This document shows, in pieces, positions 56,346 to 64,000 of a stretch of 64,000 bases of DNA. Location of the stretch: assembly GCA_025360015.1 (NCBI GenBank), contig JANYCZ010000079.1, positions 1 through 64,000 on the forward strand, read 5' to 3'. The translations under genes were made by a program, and so were the position numbers. The stretch is from Verrucomicrobiota bacterium. GTDB lineage: Bacteria > Verrucomicrobiota > Verrucomicrobiia > Verrucomicrobiales > Verrucomicrobiaceae. Positions within the stretch are counted from its first letter, which is position 1, and each line of letters starts with the position of its first letter. The notes under the pieces were generated by a model. It worked only from the letters and a program-made list of their open reading frames with translations, made no database searches and was not told the DNA's origin.

Positions 56346-57128
56346 TTAGCTGTCGTTGGTTGAATGCTTGTTGCGCGCCGCCGACCTCATCAAGCCGAGT
56401 GACGTAAGCAGCGTAGAGACGCAAAGAATCCAGAATACGCCCGCTTGGGATGTCCAGCCTGCGGTAACAGCAGAAGCTGCGAAAACAACCGCTAAACGAA
56501 ACACAACGTCGGCCCAAAACCTCGCGCTCTTCCAAGGTAGCTGAATTGTCCCATCCGGGTTACTCCATCCGCCCGGCAAGTCATCGTCAGCGGTGATGAA
56601 CGTTCCGACCAGCGGCCATACCACAAAAAATACCAAGACCGTCAGTGCGACGGGCCAATGGAAAAAGAAACACACCGCTGCGGTTAGCGCCGCACTCACA
56701 GCGAGAAAGGGAAGGGATGACGGCATGACTGCCTCGTCGCAACGATTGTCCTCAAGCAGCGAACAGACCTCCATGCCCTGAATCAAGCCCTGCTCAAGGG
56801 TGAAACGATGCCCCACACGTTCATCGGCAAGAAGGGTTCCCGCCAGGTCGCGCACGACCTGATGAACCTCGACCAAGATCCGTCCGGCGTCCTCAGCGTT
56901 AAAAGCCAGCGGCTCCACATGCGGATCAATCTCGCTCCACTGCTCCGTCCAGTAAGCGCGGACCTCCTCAGGCCCACGGACAAAACCGCCTTTGAAGGCT
57001 CGCGGCCAGGCCACGTCCGGCGTCATCAGGGCAAGGGCGGCGTCAATGTCCCGCGCGTTGAACGCCGCGTAGGCTGCTCGGAGGAGTTCTATTTTGGGGG
57101 AAGATGGATCGGGTGGGGTGGTTGGCAT
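56346..57128 (-). CDS. NTF2/SnoaL-like domain fused to a membrane domain
   Basis: A 260-residue protein made of two unrelated parts. Residues about 8-128 are a SnoaL/NTF2-like domain (LLRAAYAAFNARDIDAALALMTPDVAWPRAF, then GPEEVRAYWTEQWSEIDPHVEP, ending RFTLEQGLIQGMEV). Residues about 135-250 hold four or so hydrophobic segments, e.g. LPFLAVSAALTAAVCFFFHWPVALTVLVFFVVWPLVG. SnoaL-like proteins are usually about 130 residues and stand-alone, so the in-frame junction near residue 130 may be a gene fusion. Function is unknown. Confidence 0.65.
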   Translation of the reverse strand: MPTTPPDPSSPKIELLRAAYAAFNARDIDAALALMTPDVAWPRAFKGGFVRGPEEVRAYWTEQWSEIDPHVEPLAFNAEDAGRILVEVHQVVRDLAGTLLADERVGHRFTLEQGLIQGMEVCSLLEDNRCDEAVMPSSLPFLAVSAALTAAVCFFFHWPVALTVLVFFVVWPLVGTFITADDDLPGGWSNPDGTIQLPWKSARFWADVVFRLAVVFAASAVTAGWTSQAGVFWILCVSTLLTSLGLMRSAARNKHSTNDS

Positions 57129-57161
57129 AGTGTGCGTCTTGTGGCTTGCGTGACTCGGCCT

Positions 57162-57509
57162 TCATCGCACAAACCTCATCATCAGGAATGAAGCAATCCA
57201 AACACATGCGACGGCTCCCAACCCTAATGATGCCTGATAATTTCGGCGGCGGAAAATATCTACCAACGCTTTAATGCCCCAGATTGTGTTCAATAGGAAA
57301 CACACGAACAAAACCGGCCCCGCTGTGGCGATAAAAGCAATGCTGTCACTGGCATCATGATAATCTCGCTCCTCCATCCTGGCCCACTTCACGATACCGC
57401 TGACAAGAAAGGCGCTAAGGAACAAGCCAATCAAATTGGCCACGGAAAATAGGATGTCGCTCGTTTTCAGGCGCATCTTGCCGCCTAAAACAACGCCATG
57501 CCTCTTCAT
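57162..57509 (-). CDS. small membrane protein coupled to the SHD1-protease
   Basis: A 115-residue protein with three predicted membrane spans (about 17-38 ILFSVANLIGLFLSAFLVSGIV, 56-80 FIATAGPVLFVCFLLNTIWGI, and a final one ALGLGAVACVWIASFLMM-like near the end). The start used here, MKRHGVVLGG, overlaps the upstream stop as ATGA. A longer start 18 bases upstream is possible. Cotranslation with the protease suggests a partner or membrane anchor. No family is recognised. Confidence 0.55.
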   Translation of the reverse strand: MKRHGVVLGGKMRLKTSDILFSVANLIGLFLSAFLVSGIVKWARMEERDYHDASDSIAFIATAGPVLFVCFLLNTIWGIKALVDIFRRRNYQASLGLGAVACVWIASFLMMRFVR

Positions 57510-58714
57510 TTCGCGTCCAATTGACACACAATCAAGTACGTTGAAGATTCAAGACATTGACCGATAGAAACATCGGAAGAATAGGTCTCTTTGGCCACCT
57601 GTTCGGCAAATCCTTCCACACTTCGAAGCAGAGGCAGGAGGTAGTCAATCTTGATGGCATAATTTACATTCTGTGGCAGCGAACCTGTGGCAAGCGCCAC
57701 AGCAGAGTCATTGAGACGAGCATTGACAACGCCTACCACAGATCGACTCGAACTTCTCAATAGAGGACCACCCGAATTGCCCGGCTGAATGGCTGCATCA
57801 ATTTGGTAATGTCGTATGTCATCTTGAATGCCTTTCATTCCACTGATCACTCCGCGGGTCAGCTTGAGGCTCGACCCCTGAATACTGGGATTCGGGAAGC
57901 CTCCAACAGAAACCTCATCCCCGAGACTGACAGGATCACCTGCTCCAATTTTAAGAGGAAGCGTTGGAGCATCCAGCTTGAGCACAGCAAGGTCGTTTTG
58001 ATGATCGATGGCAACAAGCTTCGCATCGAAAAGTTTTTCCCCCACACGCACAGAGATTTTTTGAGCTCCGTCCACCACATGTGCATTGGTAACCACATGC
58101 CCGATGCTCGTCACAGCAAATCCAGTGCCGCTCGCCGTAAGGCTCTCTTTGGTGAGCTTGGACGAACCTCCTTTTTCAGAATCTTTGTCAGGCGGAGACA
58201 ACCGATATTCCCAAATGGCAACCGCCTTGTCCAAGGAAGTGGCAAAGCTGCGTATGGTTCGATCATAACCTTCTACACTTTTGTAGGTATATGAACCAGC
58301 CCAATAAAGATCCCTTCTGTACGCTTCATTATCAGCAACACTATTCTTAAACTTACCCCATATCATCATGAATTCGTTTGAGTAGTTTGGGTTGTTTGTT
58401 GGCAGCTCGTTAACAAGGAGGCCCTCATCCAAGACCTGGAGCACCTTATACGGGATGCTCGAAAACGATTTGCTCAAAACACGATTGGCAAGATAACAGT
58501 ATCTTTGATCTGCTTCACTGAGCAAACTTTCATTGAAAGTCATGCGAGTTTTATCTTCCAAAATCACAGTAACCTTCGGTGGCAGGTATGAGGCGAGATG
58601 CCCTTTGAAAGTTTTGGTGCCATCGGCACTTTTCCACTCGCGTGCATTCAGGCCATGAACGGCGGCTGTGAGAAAAAGTATGATTGAAATCAAACGCATG
58701 GTTGCAGAAATCAT
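57506..58714 (-). CDS. secreted SHD1-domain trypsin-like serine protease
   Basis: A 402-residue exported protease. After a signal peptide (MRLISIILFLTAAVHGLNA), residues about 25-72 match the SLA1 homology domain 1 (REWKSADGTKTFKGHLASYL and LLSEADQRY), a module widespread in Planctomycetes and Verrucomicrobia. The middle is helical. The C-terminal part is an HtrA/trypsin-like domain with the triad H212 (VTNAHVV), D241 (HQNDLAVLKL) and S314 (QPGNSGGPL). There is no PDZ domain. Possibly a periplasmic quality-control protease. Codon 6 (ATG, at 58699) may be the true start. Confidence 0.85.
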   Translation of the reverse strand: MISATMRLISIILFLTAAVHGLNAREWKSADGTKTFKGHLASYLPPKVTVILEDKTRMTFNESLLSEADQRYCYLANRVLSKSFSSIPYKVLQVLDEGLLVNELPTNNPNYSNEFMMIWGKFKNSVADNEAYRRDLYWAGSYTYKSVEGYDRTIRSFATSLDKAVAIWEYRLSPPDKDSEKGGSSKLTKESLTASGTGFAVTSIGHVVTNAHVVDGAQKISVRVGEKLFDAKLVAIDHQNDLAVLKLDAPTLPLKIGAGDPVSLGDEVSVGGFPNPSIQGSSLKLTRGVISGMKGIQDDIRHYQIDAAIQPGNSGGPLLRSSSRSVVGVVNARLNDSAVALATGSLPQNVNYAIKIDYLLPLLRSVEGFAEQVAKETYSSDVSIGQCLESSTYLIVCQLDAK

Positions 58715-58937
58715 GTTGTTTCCAAGCTCAAGAGATTGAAGATCCGAAGTTCATTTGGCGCATATTTGTCCCGCATAAGAATTACTGGAAATTCTTAGCC
58801 GCCACTTAAGTAGCAGCACATTTTTTGGGTGTCAATGTTTCCCAATCTCAAAGCAGCCTCCATGCAACCACCCAACTCGGACTCGCCAAATTCCCGCATT
58901 CGACAACGGCGGAAATGCATGCTAAACACCCCGCCCC

Positions 58938-59753
58938 ATGTCAGCCCCAACCAACCGTCTCGACGCCCGTTTTGCGCAGCTTCGCTCTCAGAAGAAGAAG
59001 GCATTCGTTGCTTACGTCTGCGCCGGGGATCCTACGCTGGATGCCACCATCGACATCGTTCTGGCCCTGGAGCGTGCGGGGGCCGATGTGGTGGAGCTGG
59101 GCGTGCCTTTCTCTGATCCGCTGGCGGATGGGGTGGTGAACCAGCTGGCGGCGGACCGGGCGCTGAAGGCCGGAGCGAGCACGCCGAAGGTGCTGGAGAT
59201 GATCAAGAAGCTGCGCACGCAGTCCCAGGTGCCGCTAGTGCTCTTCACCTACCTGAACCCTGTCTATACCTATGGGTATGAGCGATTTCATATCGACGCG
59301 GCTGCCGCCGGAGCCGATGGCGTGCTCGTGCTCGACCTGCCGCCAGATGAGGTGGCACAGAATGTGGAACTGAAGCCCACGCCGGAGCTGCGCCACATCC
59401 AGCTCATCGCCCCGACGTCTCCGCCGGAGCGCATCACCAGCATCGCGAAGTCGGCGGAAGGTTTTGTTTATTACGTGAGCCGTCTCGGCGTCACGGGGGC
59501 GCAGGTGGAGATCGCCACAGGCATCGCCGAGCAGGTGGCCCTCATCCAGGCGGCGACGAATGTGCCGGTGTGCGTGGGGTTTGGCGTGTCCAATCCCGCC
59601 CAGGCAGCGGAGATCGCCAGCAAAGCGGATGGCGTCGTTGTGGGCAGCGCCATCGTAAAGCTGATTGAGCAGAACGGTTCATCCCCAGACTGCGCCGCGA
59701 AGGTGGAAGCCTTTGTGAAGCCCCTCGTGGACGCCGTCAAAGCCCTGGCTTGA
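58938..59753 (+). CDS. trpA: tryptophan synthase alpha chain
   Basis: Cleaves indole-3-glycerol phosphate to indole and glyceraldehyde-3-phosphate, passing indole to TrpB. The 271-residue TIM barrel has the catalytic Glu53 (VVELGVPFSDP) and Asp64 (PLADG), loop 6 residues YYVSRLGVTGAQ, and phosphate-binding GFGVSNPAQAAEIASKADGVVVGSAIV. TrpB is not adjacent, which is unusual. It is followed by a TTGAC-rich spacer and dapF. Confidence 0.97.
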   Translation: MSAPTNRLDARFAQLRSQKKKAFVAYVCAGDPTLDATIDIVLALERAGADVVELGVPFSDPLADGVVNQLAADRALKAGASTPKVLEMIKKLRTQSQVPLVLFTYLNPVYTYGYERFHIDAAAAGADGVLVLDLPPDEVAQNVELKPTPELRHIQLIAPTSPPERITSIAKSAEGFVYYVSRLGVTGAQVEIATGIAEQVALIQAATNVPVCVGFGVSNPAQAAEIASKADGVVVGSAIVKLIEQNGSSPDCAAKVEAFVKPLVDAVKALA

Positions 59754-59773
59754 CCCATTCCTTGACCGTTGAC
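59750..59773. repeat. TTGAC motifs between trpA and dapF
   Basis: TTGAC at 59750, 59762 and 59769, the first overlapping the trpA stop. The 12- and 7-base spacing is looser than in the decamer arrays at 12061 and 13632, so this may be chance. Confidence 0.35.
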
Positions 59774-59803
59774 CTCCTGATTCTTTCCCCTTCCCCTCTC
59801 GTC

Positions 59804-60616
59804 ATGACTCTGAACTTCACCAAAATGAACGGCGCTGGCAATGACTTCGTCATGCTGGACAATCGCGATCTTTCCCTCTCGCTGAGCAAGGAACAGATCG
59901 AAAAGCTCTGCGACCGCCATCGCGGCATCGGGGCCGATGGCCTGCTCTGCGTGGAGCCCGCCACGGCGGACGGCGACTTCAAGATGCGCTACTACAACGC
60001 CGACGGCGGCGAGGCCGAGATGTGCAGCAATGGCGCGCGCTGCTTTGGCCGTTTTGTGAATCATCTGCATGATGATAAGCTGACGAAGATCCGCTTTGAG
60101 ACGCTCGCTGGGATCATCTCCGCCGAGTTCGAAGGCGGCCATGTGCGCATCAACATGAGCGCGCCGCACAGCCTCAAGCTCTCCCAGCACCTCGAAGTGG
60201 CCGGGGCCGGGCTGACCGTGCACAGCGTGAACACCGGCGTGCCGCATGCCGTGGTGATGGTCGATGATCTGGAAGTGGTGCCCATTCGCGAGTGGGGCGC
60301 GGCCCTGCGCTTTCACGAAGCCTTCAAGCCGAAAGGCACCAACGCTAACTTCGCCACGGTACTTGGCCCAGGCAGCATCGCCATCCGCACCTATGAGCGC
60401 GGCGTGGAGGATGAAACCCTCGCCTGCGGCACCGGCATGGTCGGCTGCGCGCTGGTTTACCATGAACTGACCGGCGAGCCCAGCCCCATCAGCGTCCTTG
60501 TCAAAGGCGGGGACACGCTGAAGGTGGGGTTTGAAGAGGTGGACAAGAGTGAGTACACGAATGTGACGCTGTTTGGCCCGGCGGACTTTGTGTTTACGGG
60601 GAGCGTTACAATCTGA
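59804..60616 (+). CDS. dapF: diaminopimelate epimerase
   Basis: Interconverts L,L- and meso-diaminopimelate for lysine and peptidoglycan synthesis. 270 residues with the two catalytic cysteines: C74 in EMCSNGARC and C208 in TLACGTGM. The N-terminal FTKMNGAGNDFVMLDN and VNTGVPHAVV are family motifs. I chose the start MTLNFTKMNGAGN because it matches homologues; an upstream frame would add a Pro/Ser-rich stretch. It is followed by dapA after a 136-base gap, forming a lysine biosynthesis pair. Confidence 0.97.
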   Translation: MTLNFTKMNGAGNDFVMLDNRDLSLSLSKEQIEKLCDRHRGIGADGLLCVEPATADGDFKMRYYNADGGEAEMCSNGARCFGRFVNHLHDDKLTKIRFETLAGIISAEFEGGHVRINMSAPHSLKLSQHLEVAGAGLTVHSVNTGVPHAVVMVDDLEVVPIREWGAALRFHEAFKPKGTNANFATVLGPGSIAIRTYERGVEDETLACGTGMVGCALVYHELTGEPSPISVLVKGGDTLKVGFEEVDKSEYTNVTLFGPADFVFTGSVTI

Positions 60617-60752
60617 CCGCCCCCTGGCCCCAACGGACTGAGAGCTGAAAGCTGCCGCCGCTCAGGTGGCTGCCGCCCCACAATTTCCAATTTTCAGTTT
60701 TCATTTCCCAGTTTTCAGTCCGACAAATCCCGCCCTTTCCCCTACCGCACCC

Positions 60753-61634
60753 ATGTTCGCCGGAACCCACACCGCTATCGTCACCCCTTTTCGCAACGAC
60801 CAAATTGACGAAGCCGCTCTCAAATCGATCATCGACTTCCAGTTCGACAACGGTGTGACGGGTGTTGTGCCCTGCGGCACCACGGGTGAATCACCCACGC
60901 TGGACCACGAAGAGCACAGCCGCGTGGTGAAGCTGACCGTCGAGTTTTCCAAAGGCCGCGGCATCGTGATGGCAGGCACGGGATCAAACTCCACCCGCGA
61001 GGCCATCGAGCTCACGCAGGAGGCCGAGGCGGCAGGTGCCACGGCGTCCCTGCAGGTCGCGCCGTATTACAACAAGCCGACGCCTGAGGGACTGTATCAG
61101 CATTTCAAGGCCATCGCCGACAACACCAAGCTGCCGCTCATGCTTTACAGCATCCCAGGACGCTGTGGGATCGAGATCGGCCTGGATGTGCTCGTCCGTC
61201 TCGCGGAAAACTGCCCGAACATCCGCTCCATCAAGGAAGCGGGGGGCAACCCTGAGCGCGTCAGCCAGATGAAGCAGATCCTTCCGGCCGACTTTGAGAT
61301 CATGTCCGGCGACGACGGCCTCACCCTGCCCTTCATGTCCGTGGGTGGTGTCGGCATCGTCAGCGTGGCAGGGAACCTTATTCCGAAGCAGATCAGCGAG
61401 ATGGTGCAGCTGGCACTCAAGGGCGACTACGCCGCCGCGCTGAAGATTCACACGAAGTACTACCCGCTCTTCGCCGCCTTCCTGAAACTGTCCACCAACC
61501 CTATCCCGATCAAAACGGCGATGGCGCTGGCCGGCCACTGCACGGATGAACTGCGCCTGCCGATGGTGGGCATGGAGCCAGAAAAGGTTGCCGAGCTGAC
61601 CGCCACGATGAAGAAGCTGGGGATCATTGGCTAG
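60753..61634 (+). CDS. dapA: 4-hydroxy-tetrahydrodipicolinate synthase
   Basis: Condenses pyruvate and aspartate semialdehyde, the first committed step to lysine and meso-DAP. 293 residues. The Schiff-base lysine is K161 (IRSIKEAGG). Family motifs are GTTGESPTL (about 46-54), YYNKPTPEGLYQHF and MLYSIPGRCG with the catalytic tyrosine near 134. I chose MFAGTHTAIVTPF because its N-terminus aligns with DapA. The gap from dapF contains a repeated CAGTTTTCA-like motif. Confidence 0.97.
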   Translation: MFAGTHTAIVTPFRNDQIDEAALKSIIDFQFDNGVTGVVPCGTTGESPTLDHEEHSRVVKLTVEFSKGRGIVMAGTGSNSTREAIELTQEAEAAGATASLQVAPYYNKPTPEGLYQHFKAIADNTKLPLMLYSIPGRCGIEIGLDVLVRLAENCPNIRSIKEAGGNPERVSQMKQILPADFEIMSGDDGLTLPFMSVGGVGIVSVAGNLIPKQISEMVQLALKGDYAAALKIHTKYYPLFAAFLKLSTNPIPIKTAMALAGHCTDELRLPMVGMEPEKVAELTATMKKLGIIG

Positions 61635-61673
61635 GTGCTGGACAGCCAGCCGCCGATGCGGCATCAGTAGGGC

Positions 61674-62291
61674 ATGTCGTTTCTGCGTCATCTGTGTCTT
61701 CCTTTGCTGCTGGGGCTGTCCAGTTGCACCTACCTTGAAAAAAAGTTCGGGGGGATGATGCCTTCATTCTCGAAAAAAGGGGCTGAGGACAAGAAGATCG
61801 GTGAGGCCAAGGTTATTGGAGTCATCGAGCTGGTGAACCCGGAGCAGAACTATGTGCTGATCAATTGCGAGCAGCGGGTGGACATCCCCGCAGGGACCGA
61901 GATCATCTCCCAGGGAGTCAATGGCTCGGATGCAAAGCTGAAGGTGACGCCGGAGCGCAAGGGCAACTACATCACGGCAGACATCACGCAGGGCATGCCG
62001 CAGTTGAAGGATCTGGTGGTCTATCAGGTCAAGCCGGGGGAGTCCCGCGCAGCACCACCGCCTGTCACCACCGTGGGAGGCATGGTCGTGCCCATGGCGC
62101 CGGTCATGCAGGCGGATGTGATTCCCCCGCTGGATGCGCCGTTTCAGCCGCTAGCACCGCTGAGATCCACCGTGGTACCGCCGTCTCCCACACCCGTGCC
62201 GCAGTTTCGGCAGGTGCCTCAGGCCCCTGCCCCACCGCCGGCTGAAGAGCCTGCGGCGGATCTGAGCAAACTGCCCCCTGTGATCCGATGA
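61674..62291 (+). CDS. lipoprotein of unknown function
   Basis: A 205-residue protein with a lipobox LSSC ending a signal peptide ([15 protein letters not shown]). A compact domain (about 40-125) has [32 protein letters not shown] and a DNA/peptidoglycan-independent beta pattern. A long Pro/Ala/Val-rich tail (about 130-205) ends SKLPPVIR. It overlaps moeA by 4 bases (ATGA). The function of the domain is not recognised; similar small lipoproteins are common in Verrucomicrobia. Confidence 0.7.
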   Translation: MSFLRHLCLPLLLGLSSCTYLEKKFGGMMPSFSKKGAEDKKIGEAKVIGVIELVNPEQNYVLINCEQRVDIPAGTEIISQGVNGSDAKLKVTPERKGNYITADITQGMPQLKDLVVYQVKPGESRAAPPPVTTVGGMVVPMAPVMQADVIPPLDAPFQPLAPLRSTVVPPSPTPVPQFRQVPQAPAPPPAEEPAADLSKLPPVIR

Positions 62292-63475
62292 TCTCCGAAA
62301 GTGACGCTCTCGCACGGGTGCTGGAGGCGATGACGACTCTGCCAGCAGAGCGGATGGCTTTGTTTGAAGCGCTGGATCGTTACGCTGCGCAGGAGGTGAC
62401 GGCCACGGTGCCGATCCCGGCCTTTGATCAATCGGCGATGGATGGCTATGCGCTTATCGCCGCTGAGAGCAGGACCACGCAGCCATTGAAGGTGACGGCT
62501 GAACAAGCCGCCGGAGTGGATGCGGGCCTGCGGCTGCAAAGCGGCTGCGCCATTCGCATTTTCACCGGAGCACCGATTCCCACCGGAGCGGATGCCGTGA
62601 TCATGCAGGAGGATGTGCGGCGCGAGGGAGATGGCATCGTCTGCACCGAGCCGGTCGCGGAGGGAGAAAACATCCGGCGTGCGGGAGCGGACCTGTGCCA
62701 CGGGCAGTTCGTGCTGCGCGCGGGGGAGCAGATCACGCCGGGGCGCATGGGCCTGCTGGCCTCGCAGGGGCTGGATCAAATCTCCGTGCATGCGCTGCCA
62801 CGGGTAGCGGTGCTGAGCACCGGTGATGAACTGGTGGCACCCGGCTCAGGCCCGCTGCAGGCCGGGCAGATTTACAACACCAACGGCCTCATGCTGCGCG
62901 GCATGCTGGCGCGGCTGGGCATTCGAGAAAGCACCCAGGCCCACTGCCGGGATGATCTGCCAAGCACCACCGACACACTGCGGGAGCTGCTGGAGACCCA
63001 TGATGTGGTGATCATCAGCGGTGGCGTTTCCGTGGGGGATCATGACCAGATCAAGCCCGCGCTGAAAGAGCTAGGCATCGAGCCCGAGCTCTGGCGAGTG
63101 AAGGTGAAGCCAGGCAAGCCGTTTCTGTTTGCGCGGAGTGAGAAGTCCTACGTTTTCGGCCTGCCGGGAAATCCGGTGTCGTCCTTCGTGACCTTCCTGC
63201 TGTTTGTGCGGCCGGCGCTGCTGAAGATGATGGGCGCTGCGGATGCCCTGCTCAAGCCGCGTCTGATTCCCGCGACCACCGGCGCAGACCTCAGCAATCC
63301 CGGTGACCGGCCGCACTATCTGCGCGGCATGTTTGTGAAGGGACAGTTCATGCCCTTTGGCATGCAGCAGAGCCATGCGCTGCTGTCCCTGAGCCGGGCG
63401 GATGCGCTGCTGCGGCTGGAGGCCGGACAAAATCTGCAGGCGGGAGATGCCGCCGAGGTATGGTTGCTGGATTGA
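62288..63475 (+). CDS. moeA: molybdopterin molybdenumtransferase
   Basis: Inserts molybdate into molybdopterin-AMP to form molybdenum cofactor. 395 residues. Motifs are [15 protein letters not shown] (about 43-57), [19 protein letters not shown] and [15 protein letters not shown] in the MPT-binding domain III. The GGVSVGDHD loop and the [14 protein letters not shown] segment with C-terminal domain IV complete it. The window shows no molybdoenzyme or other moa/mob genes. Start coupled to the lipoprotein by an ATGA overlap. Confidence 0.96.
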   Translation: MISESDALARVLEAMTTLPAERMALFEALDRYAAQEVTATVPIPAFDQSAMDGYALIAAESRTTQPLKVTAEQAAGVDAGLRLQSGCAIRIFTGAPIPTGADAVIMQEDVRREGDGIVCTEPVAEGENIRRAGADLCHGQFVLRAGEQITPGRMGLLASQGLDQISVHALPRVAVLSTGDELVAPGSGPLQAGQIYNTNGLMLRGMLARLGIRESTQAHCRDDLPSTTDTLRELLETHDVVIISGGVSVGDHDQIKPALKELGIEPELWRVKVKPGKPFLFARSEKSYVFGLPGNPVSSFVTFLLFVRPALLKMMGAADALLKPRLIPATTGADLSNPGDRPHYLRGMFVKGQFMPFGMQQSHALLSLSRADALLRLEAGQNLQAGDAAEVWLLD

Positions 63476-63519
63476 TTGGTTGCGCACCCTGCGCGGCCAT
63501 CCATTCTGCCGGTCTTCAC

Positions 63520-64000
63520 ATGGAACACGTTCTCGTCATCACCCGCCAGCTCTTCGATCAACTGGGCAGTTTTCAAGGTTTTCAAGCCGACGTCATGCAC
63601 TACCTGCAGGCGATGCTGACCTCTGGGGCCAATCACTTCATGGAGCGGCCTGCGGCTGAGAAAGATCCTTCGCACAAGCAGCTCATCCCGTATGCCATCT
63701 TTCATCACGCGGGCCGTTATGTGAGCTACACGCGCGGCGGCAGCTCGGGCGAGAAGCGCCTGGTGTCCAAGCGCTCCATCGGCATCGGCGGACACATCAA
63801 TCCGGTGGATGCGAGCCAGGACGGCCTGGGCGAAACGATGTACTTCAACGGTGTCGAACGTGAAATGGCCGAGGAGCTGGTCATCGGCGGCACGCACACG
63901 CAGAAGGTCATCGGCCTCATCAATGACGATGCGACGGAGGTCGGCAGCGTGCATCTCGGCGTGGTGCATTTCTTTGACCTCAGCAGTGACGATGTGAAAT
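63520..64000 (+). CDS. Nudix-like hydrolase, 3' end cut by the window
   Basis: At least 160 residues are visible; the gene runs off the end. The N-terminal part (VLVITRQLFDQLGSFQGF, then HYLQAMLTSGANHFM) is followed by a Nudix-like pattern: GIGGHINPVDA, then GVEREMAEELVIGG (the REx2EE core, with one extra residue). It probably hydrolyses a nucleoside diphosphate derivative or acts as a phosphoesterase. It follows moeA after 44 bases. The exact substrate is unknown. Confidence 0.7.
   Translation, partial: MEHVLVITRQLFDQLGSFQGFQADVMHYLQAMLTSGANHFMERPAAEKDPSHKQLIPYAIFHHAGRYVSYTRGGSSGEKRLVSKRSIGIGGHINPVDASQDGLGETMYFNGVEREMAEELVIGGTHTQKVIGLINDDATEVGSVHLGVVHFFDLSSDDVK

Overview
The window is a GC-rich bacterial chromosome segment dominated by housekeeping genes. 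Several features point to the Verrucomicrobiota, probably a Verrucomicrobiaceae / Prosthecobacter-like lineage. These are the tRNA-Thr - tuf - tRNA-Trp - secE - nusG - rplKAJL - rpoBC block, many secreted proteins of the kind common in Planctomycetes and Verrucomicrobia (ThuA-like, SHD1-trypsin, VWA, HEAT-like), a Gram-negative envelope gene (hldD), and intergenic gaps full of short palindromic repeats. The lineage is an inference from gene content; no 16S gene is present. Almost none of the starts inspected has a recognisable Shine-Dalgarno sequence.

Layout. 0-5 kb: a twice-frameshifted secreted esterase, thyA, an RF-1-domain (GGQ) protein, a zinc alcohol dehydrogenase with an odd His/Cys-rich insert, and lspA. 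5-9.8 kb: two tandem copies of a ~145-bp inverted-repeat element, a secreted protein of unknown function, an AT-rich promoter region driving a secreted NlpC/P60-like protein and a tiny protein, then ribF and a convergent ThuA-like gene. 9.8-15.1 kb: two overlapping CNNM/CorC-type membrane genes, rdgB, a phosphodiester-glycosidase lipoprotein, an M42 aminopeptidase and a CsbD-like protein. 15.3-28.8 kb: the transcription/translation block on the minus strand, from a promoter near 28.7 kb to a terminator near 15.3 kb. 28.9-33.9 kb: a VWA protein, a HEAT-like secreted protein, and a repeat-rich kilobase around two small genes of unknown function. 33.7-42.3 kb: a small lipoprotein, miaA-aroB (overlapping), a BatA/VWA membrane protein and smc. 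42.9-50.9 kb: a TPR-like membrane protein, an enolase-superfamily enzyme, a VapBC-type toxin-antitoxin pair, prmC, a 5-formyl-THF cyclo-ligase, and the E2, E1-beta and E1-alpha subunits of a 2-oxoacid dehydrogenase.

51-58.7 kb is the accessory-looking part. It holds hldD plus small genes of unknown function, a transglutaminase-like protein flanked by two sequences that resemble integron attC sites, a PrsW-like membrane protein, an NTF2/SnoaL-membrane fusion, and an SHD1-trypsin-like protease translationally coupled to a small membrane protein. 58.9-64 kb returns to core metabolism: trpA, dapF, dapA, a lipoprotein, moeA and the start of a Nudix-like gene cut by the window end.

No prophage, CRISPR array, transposase or recombinase gene was found. 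The most unusual aspect is the number of distinct dispersed intergenic repeat families: BIME-like palindrome pairs, MITE-like elements, 10-bp-phased TTGAC arrays, GAGGACGAG arrays, and repeated leaders placed just before start codons. They may explain how regulation or genome plasticity works in a genome with little Shine-Dalgarno use.
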